Below are positions 18,671 to 27,411 of a stretch of DNA of 64,000 nt, in pieces. A model generated the notes under the pieces. The model was given only the letters and a program-made list of their open reading frames with translations. It made no database searches and had not been told where the DNA came from. The translations under genes and the position numbers were made by a program. The stretch is from NCBI RefSeq assembly GCF_022179405.1, contig NZ_BPQT01000005.1:1-64000 (forward strand). Direction: 5' to 3'. The DNA is from Methylobacterium marchantiae. GTDB taxonomy: Bacteria > Pseudomonadota > Alphaproteobacteria > Rhizobiales > Beijerinckiaceae. The first letter of the stretch is position 1, and each line of letters opens with the position of its first letter.

Positions 18671-19402
18671 TCAATCGAACAGCGCGTCGATATCGCCCTG
18701 GTCGACATGGCCCGGATCGCTGTCGAGCTTCGGTCCGTTGAGGAGCGAGCTTTCGTCGTCGATACTGGGAGCCTGCGGTAGCACGCCCAGGATCTCGCTG
18801 AACGAATCCAGGCCGCCCCAAGCCTCGATCATGCGGTCCAGATGCTCTTCGATGAACTTCAGCACACCGACGATCTTGCTGATACGCTGGCCGGTCAGGT
18901 CCTGGAAGTTGCAGGCTTCGTAGGCTACGACCACACGCTCGAGGATCGTATCGATATTGTCGCGGCCTGCAGCGACCCGCATGGCGCGCAGCGCACCGGC
19001 ATTGGTCTCGATCTCTTCGAGGGCTCCGAGGATCGAGCTTGTTGCCCGTTCGGTGGATTCCACCACCGCATCGAGTTCGCCGGCGACCCGCTTCATCCCC
19101 TTCCCGGTATTCTCCGAGTGGTAGAGCGTTGCGATCTCCTGCTTGGTGCGAGTGATCGCGTTCTTCATCACGTCGAGCTCGGAGCGCATGGTGAACGCCT
19201 CGTTGAGCTCCTTGCGGCACGCCTCGACGGTTTCCACAGTGCTCGTCTGGGTAACGCGACGAAGATCCTGAATGGCAGAGAGAATTTCGTCGAGTTTCAC
19301 TTCATCGCTGGCGGACCGCTGGCTTCCGAGCGGAGCCTCTGCGACCGGCCGCACGCTTGCCAAACCGAGGCTGTCTTCGATGCGGTAGCGCTTCATGTTC
19401 AT
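18671..19402 (-). CDS. cheZ: CheZ-type chemotaxis protein phosphatase
   Basis: This 243-residue, mostly helical protein matches the alphaproteobacterial CheZ family. The catalytic segment NFQDLTGQRISKIV carries the aspartate and glutamine equivalent to E. coli CheZ D143 and Q147. The C-terminal tail DQGDIDALFD resembles the CheY-binding peptide. It dephosphorylates CheY-P to end signalling. It stands apart from other che genes; a chemoreceptor lies 12 kb away. ATG 19402 or 19396 could be the start. Confidence 0.9.
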   Translation of the reverse strand: MNMKRYRIEDSLGLASVRPVAEAPLGSQRSASDEVKLDEILSAIQDLRRVTQTSTVETVEACRKELNEAFTMRSELDVMKNAITRTKQEIATLYHSENTGKGMKRVAGELDAVVESTERATSSILGALEEIETNAGALRAMRVAAGRDNIDTILERVVVAYEACNFQDLTGQRISKIVGVLKFIEEHLDRMIEAWGGLDSFSEILGVLPQAPSIDDESSLLNGPKLDSDPGHVDQGDIDALFD

Positions 19403-19704
19403 CGGGGATGATCAGCCGGCAGGAGTGACTGGGCAGTATGACGAGAGGCGCGTGCCTCCATCGTCGTCGCCTTGGGAAGCGATGCGATTTCCGACACAGG
19501 AGGCCTCGAACCACCATCCGCCAAAGTGGTTGCCATTTCTTCAACACCCCGAAGTGCGGGCAAGTTTTTTACCGGCGATTCATGCTGTTCTTGCAACGGG
19601 ACATTCGAGACGAGGCAAACTGAACGATTCACCACGTTTTTTCACGCGATGCTCGGTGTCCACGGCCAGCTTCCGATCGGTATCGTCACGGTCGGGAGTG
19701 TCGC
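19403..19704. other. divergent promoter region, cheZ and L,D-transpeptidase (302 bases)
   Basis: The region contains AT-rich tracts (around 19555-19575 and 19630-19645) suited to promoters. I see no gene or hairpin of note in it. Confidence 0.5.
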
Positions 19705-20505
19705 GTGTTGAAGCGTATGGAGTTGTGCGTCGCTATCGCTTGTCTGGCGGCAACTGCGACAGGAGGAGCCGCGCAGGCCCAGACGGTTCCCGGCCGATAT
19801 GGCGGCGGATTCATCGAATTTCTGGTGACAGGAAACGGCACGCCGCCACGCCCCTCGCGGCCCGGTCTCGCGGATGACGGCGTGTTGCCGCGTCACCCCG
19901 CATCCTACGGCTATGGTGGTCAGCCGATCCCGCGTCCGCTCTCTTCCGGCGATCGTGTGCTGGATGTCGATCCTTACGCCGCGCCGGTGCGGACTCGGCT
20001 TGCGGCACTACCGTCACAGCCGGGGCCTGAGATGCAGACCGCAGCGATCGAGCGCACGCCCGATCCGCGCTATGAGCGTCAGGTCGTCGCTTTCGATGGC
20101 CGGCAAAAGCCGGGCTCCATCGTGATCGATACACAGACGAAATATCTCTACCTCGTCCAGCCCGGCGGTCAGGCGATCCGCTACGGCATCGGTGTCGGAC
20201 GGCCTGGTTTCGTCTGGTCGGGAATGAAAACCATCAGCCAGAAGCGTGAATGGCCGGATTGGACGCCACCGGCGGAGATGCTCCAGCGGCGCCCCGACTT
20301 GCCGCGGCACATGGCCGGTGGGCCGGCCAATCCCCTCGGCGCAAGGGCCCTCTACCTCGGCTCGTCGCTCTACCGCATCCATGGCACCAACGAGCCGCAT
20401 ACGATCGGTCAATCGGTTTCGTCCGGCTGTATCCGGATGATGAACGAGGACGTGATCGATCTCTATGAACGCACCCCGGTGGGGACGAAGGTCGAGGTCC
20501 TGTAG
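19705..20505 (+). CDS. L,D-transpeptidase (YkuD/ErfK family)
   Basis: This 266-residue exported enzyme has a signal peptide (about 5-28), a variable linker and a YkuD domain (about 135-265). The catalytic signature HGTNEPHTIGQ followed by SSGCIRM is complete, with both His and Cys. Such enzymes make 3-3 peptidoglycan cross-links or attach outer-membrane proteins in the periplasm. GTG 19705 is preferred because GGGAG lies 6 bases upstream; ATG 19717 is the alternative. A strong hairpin follows the gene. Confidence 0.93.
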   Translation: MLKRMELCVAIACLAATATGGAAQAQTVPGRYGGGFIEFLVTGNGTPPRPSRPGLADDGVLPRHPASYGYGGQPIPRPLSSGDRVLDVDPYAAPVRTRLAALPSQPGPEMQTAAIERTPDPRYERQVVAFDGRQKPGSIVIDTQTKYLYLVQPGGQAIRYGIGVGRPGFVWSGMKTISQKREWPDWTPPAEMLQRRPDLPRHMAGGPANPLGARALYLGSSLYRIHGTNEPHTIGQSVSSGCIRMMNEDVIDLYERTPVGTKVEVL

Positions 20506-20528
20506 GTTCCCGCAGCCTTACACGGGAA

Positions 20529-20560
20529 AGGCCCGGCGCGTGGAACCACGCGCCGGGCCT
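20529..20560. terminator. long GC-rich hairpin between convergent genes
   Basis: Two 15-base arms (20529-20543 and 20546-20560) are perfect inverted repeats meeting at AA, 23 bases after the L,D-transpeptidase stop. T-tracts are weak, so rho-independent activity is uncertain, but the position fits a shared terminator. Confidence 0.6.
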
Positions 20561-20611
20561 GATCTCTTCGTCATCGGGACATCACGCGCTGTTTTAGCGC
20601 GGTCGACGACC

Positions 20612-21337
20612 TCACACCCAGTCGTCGTCCCCGCCACCGCCGAGATCGCCACCGAAGTCACCGGCCGGGTCGCTATCGAACGACGCGTCTTGGAAGTCGT
20701 TGCCGCCGCCGAGTGCGGAACCGAGATCTTCGTTACCCGATGCAGCACCAGCGCTGGGAAGACCGGCCGCCGCTGCGCTGCCAAGGGCCGAATGGCCGCC
20801 TGCGAACGCATTCGACAATGCGCTACCGAGCAGCATTCCACCCGCCGCACCTGCAGCCATGGGAAGTGCCGTCGCCATGAAGCCACCGCCCCGGGCGGGG
20901 GCCGCCTGCTGACCGGCCCAGGGACCACCCTGCTGCGGGCCGCCATAACCCGGCTGCTGCCCATAGCCCGGCTGTTGGCCGTAGCCTTGTTGCTGACCAT
21001 AGCCCTGTTGCGGGCCACCCTGGTTGCCCCAAGGCTGGCCGGGCGGACGCTGCGGCTCCTGCTGGCGCGAACCACCGCCGAAAATGCTCGACAGGAACCC
21101 ACCGCCGCCCCCCTGAGGTTGCTGAGCGGCCTGACGCGCCTGTTCCAACTGTTCGTTGAGGCTTTTGATCGCCTCTTCCTGAACATAGATCAGCTGTGCC
21201 ATCGCGTAGGGTGCGTAGGGCTGTGCGCGCAGCTTCTCCGCAATGAAGCGTTCGGCATCGGCGTCGCGGGGCTGGCTCGAGGCCTGCTCCAGACGCTGGA
21301 AAATGCCGCCGATGACCTCGCGTTCTTCGCTGTTCAT
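20612..21337 (-). CDS. DUF2076 domain protein with a Gly/Gln/Tyr repeat region
   Basis: This 241-residue protein has the DUF2076 N-terminal helical domain (MNSEEREVIGGIF..., about 1-75). A low-complexity region rich in Gln, Gly, Pro and Tyr with repeated GYGQQ/GYGQQP units follows (about 95-150), then a glycine/alanine stretch, and an acidic tail ending DDDWV. ATG 21337 has a strong upstream CAGGAGG. The function of the family is unclear; some members are described as periplasmic or sensor-like, but I see no signal peptide here. Confidence 0.85.
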   Translation of the reverse strand: MNSEEREVIGGIFQRLEQASSQPRDADAERFIAEKLRAQPYAPYAMAQLIYVQEEAIKSLNEQLEQARQAAQQPQGGGGGFLSSIFGGGSRQQEPQRPPGQPWGNQGGPQQGYGQQQGYGQQPGYGQQPGYGGPQQGGPWAGQQAAPARGGGFMATALPMAAGAAGGMLLGSALSNAFAGGHSALGSAAAAGLPSAGAASGNEDLGSALGGGNDFQDASFDSDPAGDFGGDLGGGGDDDWV

Positions 21338-21526
21338 GGGGTCGTCCTCCTGAAAGAAGCCTGCGGGCCAATGCCGCTCCGGCGCCTTCGAAATGGGGTG
21401 GCGCATCAGGCTTTGTCAGGGGGGCAACGCAAACTTCGCTGTTGCGGATGCACTCGGGGACCGGTGGTCCGCATGAATTTTTGGACAGCCTTCCGGCCTG
21501 AATGAGACAAGGCTTTGCGGCACAAC

Positions 21527-21556
21527 AAAAAAGCCCGGCCTTGCGGCCGGGCTTTT
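21527..21556 (-). terminator. intrinsic terminator of the outer-membrane protein gene
   Basis: A stem of eight G-C pairs plus flanking A-T pairs (AAAAGCCCGGCC with GGCCGGGCTTTT, TTGC loop) lies 63 bases past the stop. On the minus strand it is followed by a run of six T. Confidence 0.88.
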
Positions 21557-21618
21557 CGTTTTGGACGATCCCGATGCCGCGCGATCCTCGAGGGACCGCG
21601 CGGCGATCATGGACGATC

Positions 21619-22452
21619 CTAGTAGGTGCCGAACTTGTAGTTCAGGCCGGCGCGGACGACGGCGAACTCGTCGTCGCGGCGACCGGTGCTGACCGAGCGA
21701 ACGACGTCGCCGGTCGCGGTGTTGACGACCAGGGCGCCCGTGCTGCGGTTGCCGCGATCCAGGTTCACGTACAGGCCTTCGACCTTCAGCGTCACAGCCG
21801 ACGACTTGAAGAAGTTGAAGAACGAGTCGGTCGGGAGAGCATATTCGATACCACCGCCGACGGCGTAGCCGGTGCGGAAGTCGTCGTTGCCGCGGAAGCC
21901 GCCGAAATCACGCTCGGCGCTGCCGGCGCCGTAGGCGAAACCGCCGGTGCCGTACACGAGGGTGCGGTCGAAGGCGTAGCCGAGACGGCCGCGGACGGTG
22001 CCGAAGTAGTCGAGGCTGGAGAGACCGCGCGGATCGTTGATCACGAGGCCCGGAGCGGCGAGGATGCCCGAGTCACGACGCTTGGCGCCGAAATCGAGGT
22101 ACTGCGCATCGGCTTCGACACCGACCACCACGCCCGAACCCGGGGTGAACTGGTAGTTGTAGCCGATCTGCGCGCCGCCGGTGAAGCCGTTCTGGTCGTT
22201 CTTGCTGAACGTGGCGGTCTGGGCGACGCCGGAATTCGTGAAGGCGCCGGGAACGACGAAGGAGCGGGTACCCTCGCTGCCGGTGTTGAAGGCGTAACCG
22301 GCGTTGATACCGAAGTAGGCGCCCGTCCACGTGAAGACCGGCACCGGAACGAAGACCGGCGGGGCAGCGCGACGGGGAAGGTCGGCGGCGAAAGCGGAAC
22401 CGGCGATGACGACGCCGGCGAGAGCGGTGGTGGCCCGCAGGAAGGATTTCAT
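21619..22452 (-). CDS. outer-membrane beta-barrel protein (Omp25/porin-like family)
   Basis: This 277-residue protein has a classical signal peptide ending near AFA (residues 20-23), a short proline-rich segment and an 8-stranded-type barrel. Alternating strands run to a terminal NYKFGTY with the C-terminal aromatic signature of outer-membrane proteins. It resembles the alphaproteobacterial Omp25/Omp31-like family, abundant and probably structural. It is a single-gene unit with its own terminator. Confidence 0.88.
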   Translation of the reverse strand: MKSFLRATTALAGVVIAGSAFAADLPRRAAPPVFVPVPVFTWTGAYFGINAGYAFNTGSEGTRSFVVPGAFTNSGVAQTATFSKNDQNGFTGGAQIGYNYQFTPGSGVVVGVEADAQYLDFGAKRRDSGILAAPGLVINDPRGLSSLDYFGTVRGRLGYAFDRTLVYGTGGFAYGAGSAERDFGGFRGNDDFRTGYAVGGGIEYALPTDSFFNFFKSSAVTLKVEGLYVNLDRGNRSTGALVVNTATGDVVRSVSTGRRDDEFAVVRAGLNYKFGTY

Positions 22453-22722
22453 TGTCTGGTCCTCTACTCGTTAGCGCCGCCGCCCTTTTGGGTTCGGTTC
22501 AGCGCAGTTCCCCGTCTATATCTCAGCATCCGTTAGGAAGCTGTTGCATCGCAACCACGCCGCGTGTGTCGAACACGGCCCCTTTGTGGCAGCGACCGCC
22601 TCGGTGAAGGCTACGCAGGCGAAGAACCCGGCAGAACGGCTAAGGTTCAACTGCGGCCACGCTTTCCTCCTCTGTTCGATAGTGGCAGATTGCCGCATCC
22701 CTTGTGCGCGGCTATATCCCTT

Positions 22723-23493
22723 TCAAAACGCAAGAGCGATGGCGGAGATAAGCCGACCGTAATCGGCTTCCTTATGATGGGTCGTACGCCGGAAGCTGTA
22801 GAAGCGTCCGGGATCAGCGTAGGTGCATAGATCGAGGCACGAAGCCGCCTCGATGCCGGCCTCCCGCAAACGTCGCGCAATGAAAGCGGGCAGGTCGAAT
22901 TGTGCGTGTCCCTCACGGTCGCCTTCAGCGAAGTAGATGTCCGACCCTGGCACCTCGGCCGCGAAACGATCCCGAAAGTCGTTGCCGACCTCGTAAGCGC
23001 TCTGCGAAATCGTCGGCCCCAGCACAGCGACGATGTCCTTTCGTGTCGAACCGAGCCGCTCCATCGCCTCGACCGTGCTCGCCACCACACCGGACAACGC
23101 ACCCTTCCATCCGGCATGGGCGGCCCCGATCACGCGGGCGATGGGATCGGCGAAAAGGATCGGGCCACAATCGGCCGTGGCGATGCCCAAGGCGATGCCC
23201 GGAACACGCGTCACCATGGCGTCGGCACGTGGCCGATCTGCCAGAGCGACGGGGCCATCGATGACAACGACCTCTGCCGAATGGACCTGGTACAGGCTCA
23301 CGAGATGGCTCGGTGCGACACCGAGGTGCTCGGCCATTCGGCGCCGATTCTCGGCGACATGCGCAGCATCGTCTTGTGAACCGAGCCCGCCATTGAGACT
23401 TGCATAGAGGCCATCGGAGACGCCACCTCGACGGGTGAAGAAGGCGTGCCGGATTCCGGGCTGTCCCGAAAGGCTGGGCGCTTCGATATGCAT
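22723..23493 (-). CDS. pgeF: peptidoglycan editing factor PgeF (YfiH, laccase domain)
   Basis: This 256-residue Cu-oxidase_4 (DUF152) protein carries the family's metal or catalytic residues in TADCGPILF and GAAHAGWKGAL. YfiH-type proteins are reported to remove wrong residues from UDP-muramic precursors and to have purine-nucleoside or polyphenol-oxidase-like activity. ATG 23493 (MHIEAPSL) is preferred over the frame to 23601, which would add a basic extension lacking in the family. It is a lone gene. Confidence 0.9.
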   Translation of the reverse strand: MHIEAPSLSGQPGIRHAFFTRRGGVSDGLYASLNGGLGSQDDAAHVAENRRRMAEHLGVAPSHLVSLYQVHSAEVVVIDGPVALADRPRADAMVTRVPGIALGIATADCGPILFADPIARVIGAAHAGWKGALSGVVASTVEAMERLGSTRKDIVAVLGPTISQSAYEVGNDFRDRFAAEVPGSDIYFAEGDREGHAQFDLPAFIARRLREAGIEAASCLDLCTYADPGRFYSFRRTTHHKEADYGRLISAIALAF

Positions 23494-23723
23494 GATCGTG
23501 TCTGTCCGAAGAGATCTTACGGCGATTGGGCCGTCGGCGTCATCGCAACGGCACGGCCTCGATAACGCTTTCCAGCGCCGAGCACGACCAGGACCATTCA
23601 CAATCCAGGGCTTCGATGCGGTCGCGTTGCAGACCCTGGAAATGGGACAGCGAAAGTTCCTTAACGTTTACCCTTCGTTAAGCATGGTTTGATCGAATGC
23701 TCCTGCACATGAGGACGCGACCG

Positions 23724-24323
23724 ATGTCGGAACCAGCCCGCCACTATCAGGCACAGGATTCAGGTGGCCGTCCGGCGCCCGGACCGCTGCGAGATTGGCT
23801 GGCAGCCATGAAGGCGGCGACCACACCCCAGGATGCGCCGTCGGTGGCCCCCCGGCATGCGGAGCCGCAACGGTCGGCTTCCGAGAAGGTGGCCCCGTTC
23901 GAAAAAGCCGCCCCGTCGGACAAGGCCGAGGCGCAGGCTCCGTCCTGGTCGCCACGCGTCGTATCACCGGCGCGCACCGAGCACTCCGAGGATAACGACG
24001 TCTCGGAACTGATGGCCGAAAACCTGATGCTGAAGGCCAAGCTCAAGATCGAGATCGACCGCTACGATCAGCTTCAAGGCCTTCTCGCCCAGGAACTCCG
24101 CCGCCTGCGCTCCCACGTGGAAAAGGAAATGGTGGAGCTCCACGAAGTACGCGCCGAGCGGGACCGCCTCGCAGAACTCCAGACCCTGTTCATCGAAGAG
24201 CTCGACGACGCCCGCTCGCGCTCCGAGCGGGACGCCGAAGAACTGGCCCAGGCTTGCTCCGACCGCGACCTCTGGATGGCTCGAGCCGAAGCTCTCGCCC
24301 AGCCGCTGTTTCAGAAGCGCTGA
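23724..24323 (+). CDS. hypothetical coiled-coil protein
   Basis: This protein of about 199 residues is not one I recognise. The N-terminal 90 residues are Pro/Ala/Ser-rich and probably disordered. From about residue 95 to 190 it is rich in Leu, Glu, Arg and Asp in a heptad-like pattern (NLMLKAKLKIEIDRYDQL...), predicting a long coiled coil. No signal peptide or membrane segment is seen. ATG 23724 is one of three nearby starts (23697, 23712). A CtrA-like site sits about 42 bases upstream. Confidence 0.7.
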   Translation: MSEPARHYQAQDSGGRPAPGPLRDWLAAMKAATTPQDAPSVAPRHAEPQRSASEKVAPFEKAAPSDKAEAQAPSWSPRVVSPARTEHSEDNDVSELMAENLMLKAKLKIEIDRYDQLQGLLAQELRRLRSHVEKEMVELHEVRAERDRLAELQTLFIEELDDARSRSERDAEELAQACSDRDLWMARAEALAQPLFQKR

Positions 24324-24353
24324 AACGCTGATTTTTCGAAAGACGAAAAGCCG

Positions 24354-24380
24354 AAGGGCCGCCCCATGAGGGCGGCCCTT
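24354..24380. terminator. bidirectional hairpin, end of coiled-coil gene and of the small gene at 24437
   Basis: AAGGGCCGCCC and GGGCGGCCCTT form a perfect 11-base-pair stem with a 5-base loop. It lies 30 bases after the plus-strand stop and 57 bases after the minus-strand small-gene stop. The T-tracts on both sides are short and interrupted. Confidence 0.65.
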
Positions 24381-24436
24381 CCATTGCCGAACCGCTTGTC
24401 CGTTCGGCCGGACCCGATCAGGGGATGCCTGACGCG

Positions 24437-24511
24437 CTAGCCGTGCGCGCCGGAGGCGAAAGTCCAGGTCCGGTAAGCCGAGGTAAGCGGCTGATTTAGG
24501 CAATGAGACAC
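24437..24511 (-). CDS. 24-residue small protein or leader peptide with near-perfect Shine-Dalgarno
   Basis: A GTG at 24511 opens a 24-codon frame on the minus strand (MSHCLNQPLTSAYR, then TWTFASGAHG). The ribosome site AAAGGAGGTGATCCAG (24526-24511) is complementary to about 15 bases of the 16S rRNA 3' end, with GGAGG placed at normal spacing. This is the strongest ribosome site I found in the window. A hairpin at 24354-24380 would end the transcript, so it may be an independent small mRNA. I do not recognise the peptide. A leader peptide or dual-function RNA is also possible. Confidence 0.5.
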   Translation of the reverse strand: MSHCLNQPLTSAYRTWTFASGAHG

Positions 24512-24526
24512 TGGATCACCTCCTTT

Positions 24527-24851
24527 CGTTCGTTGCGAGAATGCTAAGTTAGGCAGGGATCGGCCGCTTGGAAACCCCTCTAGCGGGGGCGCGGCGGCGC
24601 GCCGCGGCTGCCTCTCGACGCTCTCATGGTCGCCATCGTCGAGCGATGAACGACCGAGATCCCGGCAGAATGACAGGATCTCGCGCGGGCGAGGCGAGCC
24701 GGATCGCCGCCCATATGCGGCGGACGAAGCCATTAAGGCTAACACTTCGAATATCGCACGGCTTCTACCCGTCGAGCTACAGTGAAGATCTGACCTCGAC
24801 GAACAGTGCGTCGTGAGATCCGCCTCGCCGCTCGCTACGGAAACTTGGTAG
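24527..24851. other. intergenic before the acyltransferase gene (325 bases)
   Basis: The region holds the presumed minus-strand promoter of the small gene and the plus-strand promoter of the acyltransferase. Short GC-rich inverted repeats occur near 24576-24605. No further gene is supported. Confidence 0.45.
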
Positions 24852-25928
24852 ATGCCATCCATCAACGGGAAAATGGTAAGCGCATCCGGCAATACGTCGG
24901 GTTTCGATTACCTGCGTATCGGTCTGTCGCTCTCCGTTCTGCTCTGGCACTCCTACTCCGTCGCGAATTTCGAGGAATCGGTCAGGATATTCTGGGCCGG
25001 GCCCGCCCGGGCGCTTCCCGCCGCCATCCTCCCGATGTTCTTCGCCCTGTCGGGATTTCTCGTGGCCGGCAGCCTTGGCCGGACACGCCTGCACCAATTC
25101 GCTCTGCTCCGGATCCTGCGTATCGTCCCGGCTCTTGCTTTCGAAACCTTCCTGGTGGCTCTGGTTCTGGGACCGCTCTTCACAGTTCTGCCGCTGTCGG
25201 TCTACTTCGCATCACCAGAGCTTTATTCTTACTTCTTGAACATTATCGGATATATTCACTATACGCTGCCCGGCGTGATCGGAGGGCAGATGCTGAACGC
25301 GCAGCTCTGGACCATACCGACCGAGCTCGAATGCTACCTCGCCCTGATCTGCCTGGCCTTGCTGGGAGTGACGCGCAGGCGAGCTCTGTTCGGCGGTGCT
25401 CTCATCCTCGTCGTCCTCGGACTCACGATCTTCTCCGTCGGAGCCGGAGACCAGAGCCCCTATGCGCAGCTCGGGGGACGCGTCCTGATCTTCTCGTTCC
25501 TCGCCGGCGTGCTCCTCTATCTCTACCGGGACCGCATCCCGCATGATGGCCGTCTCTTCGCCGCGAGCCTGTTCTTCGCCGCTGGGCTGCTGACCTATCG
25601 CGAGACGTCCTATCTCGCCGCCTTTCCCATTGCCTACATCACGGTGTGGCTCGGTGTTACCAACCCGCGCAGGATCCCGTTCGGCGACCTGTCCTACGGC
25701 GTGTTCCTTTTCCACTTTCCCATCATCAAACTGTCCTACGATATCTTCGGCGATCGACTGACCTTCCCGGCCTATTTCGCGATTGCCCTCCCATTGTCTC
25801 TCGCCTGCGCCTGGCTGTCGTGGACCTTCATCGAGAAGCCCATTCTCGATCATAAGAAGCAGATCATCGCGTGGATCGAGAATGCCGCGTCAATGTTGCG
25901 AAGCGCGGCGCCGAAGGCCGAGGCTTGA
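24852..25928 (+). CDS. acyltransferase family 3 (OafA/YrhL-like) membrane protein
   Basis: This 358-residue polytopic protein has about ten hydrophobic segments and the acyltransferase-3 pattern. The conserved FDYLRIGLSLSVLLWHS start contains the key histidine, and FFALSGFLVAGSL follows. Such enzymes transfer acetyl or other acyl groups to extracytoplasmic polysaccharides, LPS or nodulation-factor-like glycans. It lacks the C-terminal SGNH domain of OafA. No glycosyltransferase is adjacent, so the acceptor cannot be inferred. Confidence 0.88.
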   Translation: MPSINGKMVSASGNTSGFDYLRIGLSLSVLLWHSYSVANFEESVRIFWAGPARALPAAILPMFFALSGFLVAGSLGRTRLHQFALLRILRIVPALAFETFLVALVLGPLFTVLPLSVYFASPELYSYFLNIIGYIHYTLPGVIGGQMLNAQLWTIPTELECYLALICLALLGVTRRRALFGGALILVVLGLTIFSVGAGDQSPYAQLGGRVLIFSFLAGVLLYLYRDRIPHDGRLFAASLFFAAGLLTYRETSYLAAFPIAYITVWLGVTNPRRIPFGDLSYGVFLFHFPIIKLSYDIFGDRLTFPAYFAIALPLSLACAWLSWTFIEKPILDHKKQIIAWIENAASMLRSAAPKAEA

Positions 25929-26229
25929 AATGGATCGACGCCCGCATCCGACCCGGCGTTTCGACAAACCGCCGGATGCATGGATTGCGAGGCAGCAGGG
26001 AGACAGACGAGGGTCGTGGCCCTTGGCCCGACGCTGACCTCATGTGATCTCGACGCCCGGTCGATCTGCCCCTTATGGCCACCATCATCGCCGAAGCGTA
26101 TGACGGTGCGTTTTCCGTCGGGAGGGCGGCCATGCGTCACCATCTCGGTAGCCGGCCGGCAACGGTCGACGAGCCGACCGAGGGAGATCGTTCGCGAGAA
26201 GCTCAGTTTCAGGACAATCGCAGCCCGTC
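25929..26229. other. intergenic (301 bases), nothing recognised
   Basis: Between the acyltransferase and the Rieske oxygenase genes I see overlapping open frames on both strands. None has a ribosome site or protein-family signature, and there is no strong hairpin. Confidence 0.5.
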
Positions 26230-27339
26230 ATGCTCTCATCTCCGCCGATCCAGGCCAAGGCCGATACGGCCCGCAATGCTGCGACCGACGAGGCGGCCCT
26301 CGACCCCGACGCCATGCGCCAGCCGCTGCCGGATGCGTTCTATTGCGTCGGCCGCTCTGACACGCTGAAGGCCGGCAGCCTTCGCGCGGTGGAGCTCAAT
26401 GGCGAGCAGATCGTCCTCGGCCGCGACAAGGCCGGCACTCTCTTCGCCATGCGGGACCGCTGTCCGCACCGTGGCATGGCCCTGTCGAAAGGTCGCTTCG
26501 ACGGCGAGGCCGTGACCTGCCCATTCCACGGCTGGCGCTTCGGCACCGACGGTCGCTGCCGCGATGTGCCGACGCTGTCGTCGGCGGATGCCGCCGACTT
26601 TTCCCGGATCGTGGTCCAGCGCTTTCCCATCCGGGAGAGCGCCGGCTTCGTCTGGGTCAATCCATATCTCGGCGGCGCGAGTGGCGACGTGCCGGTTCTG
26701 CCCGCCCTCGGATTCGAGGCGGCCGGATCGCTCGTGGTCGAGCTCGTGGTGGAGGCCTCGTTCGATCTCACCACCTTGAGCCTCGTCGATCCCGGACACG
26801 TGGCTTTCGTCCATGATTCCTGGTGGTTCCGTCCCTCGAAGGAGCTGCGCGAGAAGGTGAAGACCTTCACGCCGACGCCGCACGGATTCACCATGTCGAG
26901 CCATTCCACCACGACGAGTTCTCCGGTCTACAAGCTGCTCGGCGGCGTGCCCGAGGTCGAGATCGAGTTCCGGTTGCCCGGCGTGCGGCTCGAGCGGATC
27001 GAGGCCGGGGCGAAGCGGGTCGCGAACTACACTTTCGCGACGCCGCTCACGCACAACCGGACCATGCTCACCAACGCTCTCTACTGGAACATGCCGGTCC
27101 TCAACCTGCTGAAGCCCTTGGCGCGGCCGCTGATGCGGCAATTCCTGACGCAGGACCAGCAAGTGCTCCAGCACGCCCAGGCCGGTCTCGACCGCAAACC
27201 GACCATGGTGCTGTTCGGCCAGAGTGATCTGCCGTCGCAATGGTATTTCCGTCTCAAGCGCGAGGCTTTGCAGGCCGCCCGCGAGGCCAGGACCTTCCGC
27301 AACCCGCTGGTTCAACAGGAACTGCGCTGGCGCTCCTGA
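26230..27339 (+). CDS. Rieske non-heme iron oxygenase (aromatic-ring hydroxylase-like alpha subunit)
   Basis: This 369-residue protein has a Rieske [2Fe-2S] domain (about 35-145) with ligands C78-x-H80 and C97-x2-H100. A catalytic domain carries the mononuclear iron motif D187-x2-H190-x4-H195. It resembles vanillate O-demethylase/dicamba-type oxygenases, which demethylate or hydroxylate aromatic substrates using electrons from a separate reductase. No reductase or ferredoxin gene is adjacent, so the partner must be elsewhere. The substrate is unknown. Confidence 0.87.
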   Translation: MLSSPPIQAKADTARNAATDEAALDPDAMRQPLPDAFYCVGRSDTLKAGSLRAVELNGEQIVLGRDKAGTLFAMRDRCPHRGMALSKGRFDGEAVTCPFHGWRFGTDGRCRDVPTLSSADAADFSRIVVQRFPIRESAGFVWVNPYLGGASGDVPVLPALGFEAAGSLVVELVVEASFDLTTLSLVDPGHVAFVHDSWWFRPSKELREKVKTFTPTPHGFTMSSHSTTTSSPVYKLLGGVPEVEIEFRLPGVRLERIEAGAKRVANYTFATPLTHNRTMLTNALYWNMPVLNLLKPLARPLMRQFLTQDQQVLQHAQAGLDRKPTMVLFGQSDLPSQWYFRLKREALQAAREARTFRNPLVQQELRWRS

Positions 27340-27411
27340 CAGACAACCGCCCGAAACTTTTCCCGCAACGGCTTCGTACCGTCTCTTTTCAGCCTGAAAG
27401 GAGCGAGACCG

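Noticed and set aside
24511-24526. Exact match to the 3' end of 16S rRNA (CTGGATCACCTCCTTT)
   Set aside because: Only about 16 bases match and the flanks are unlike 16S or the rRNA spacer, so it is not an rRNA fragment. On the other strand it is a ribosome binding site.
25929-26229. Possible small gene upstream of the Rieske oxygenase
   Set aside because: Open frames on both strands lack start signals and resemble shadows of flanking coding sequence.
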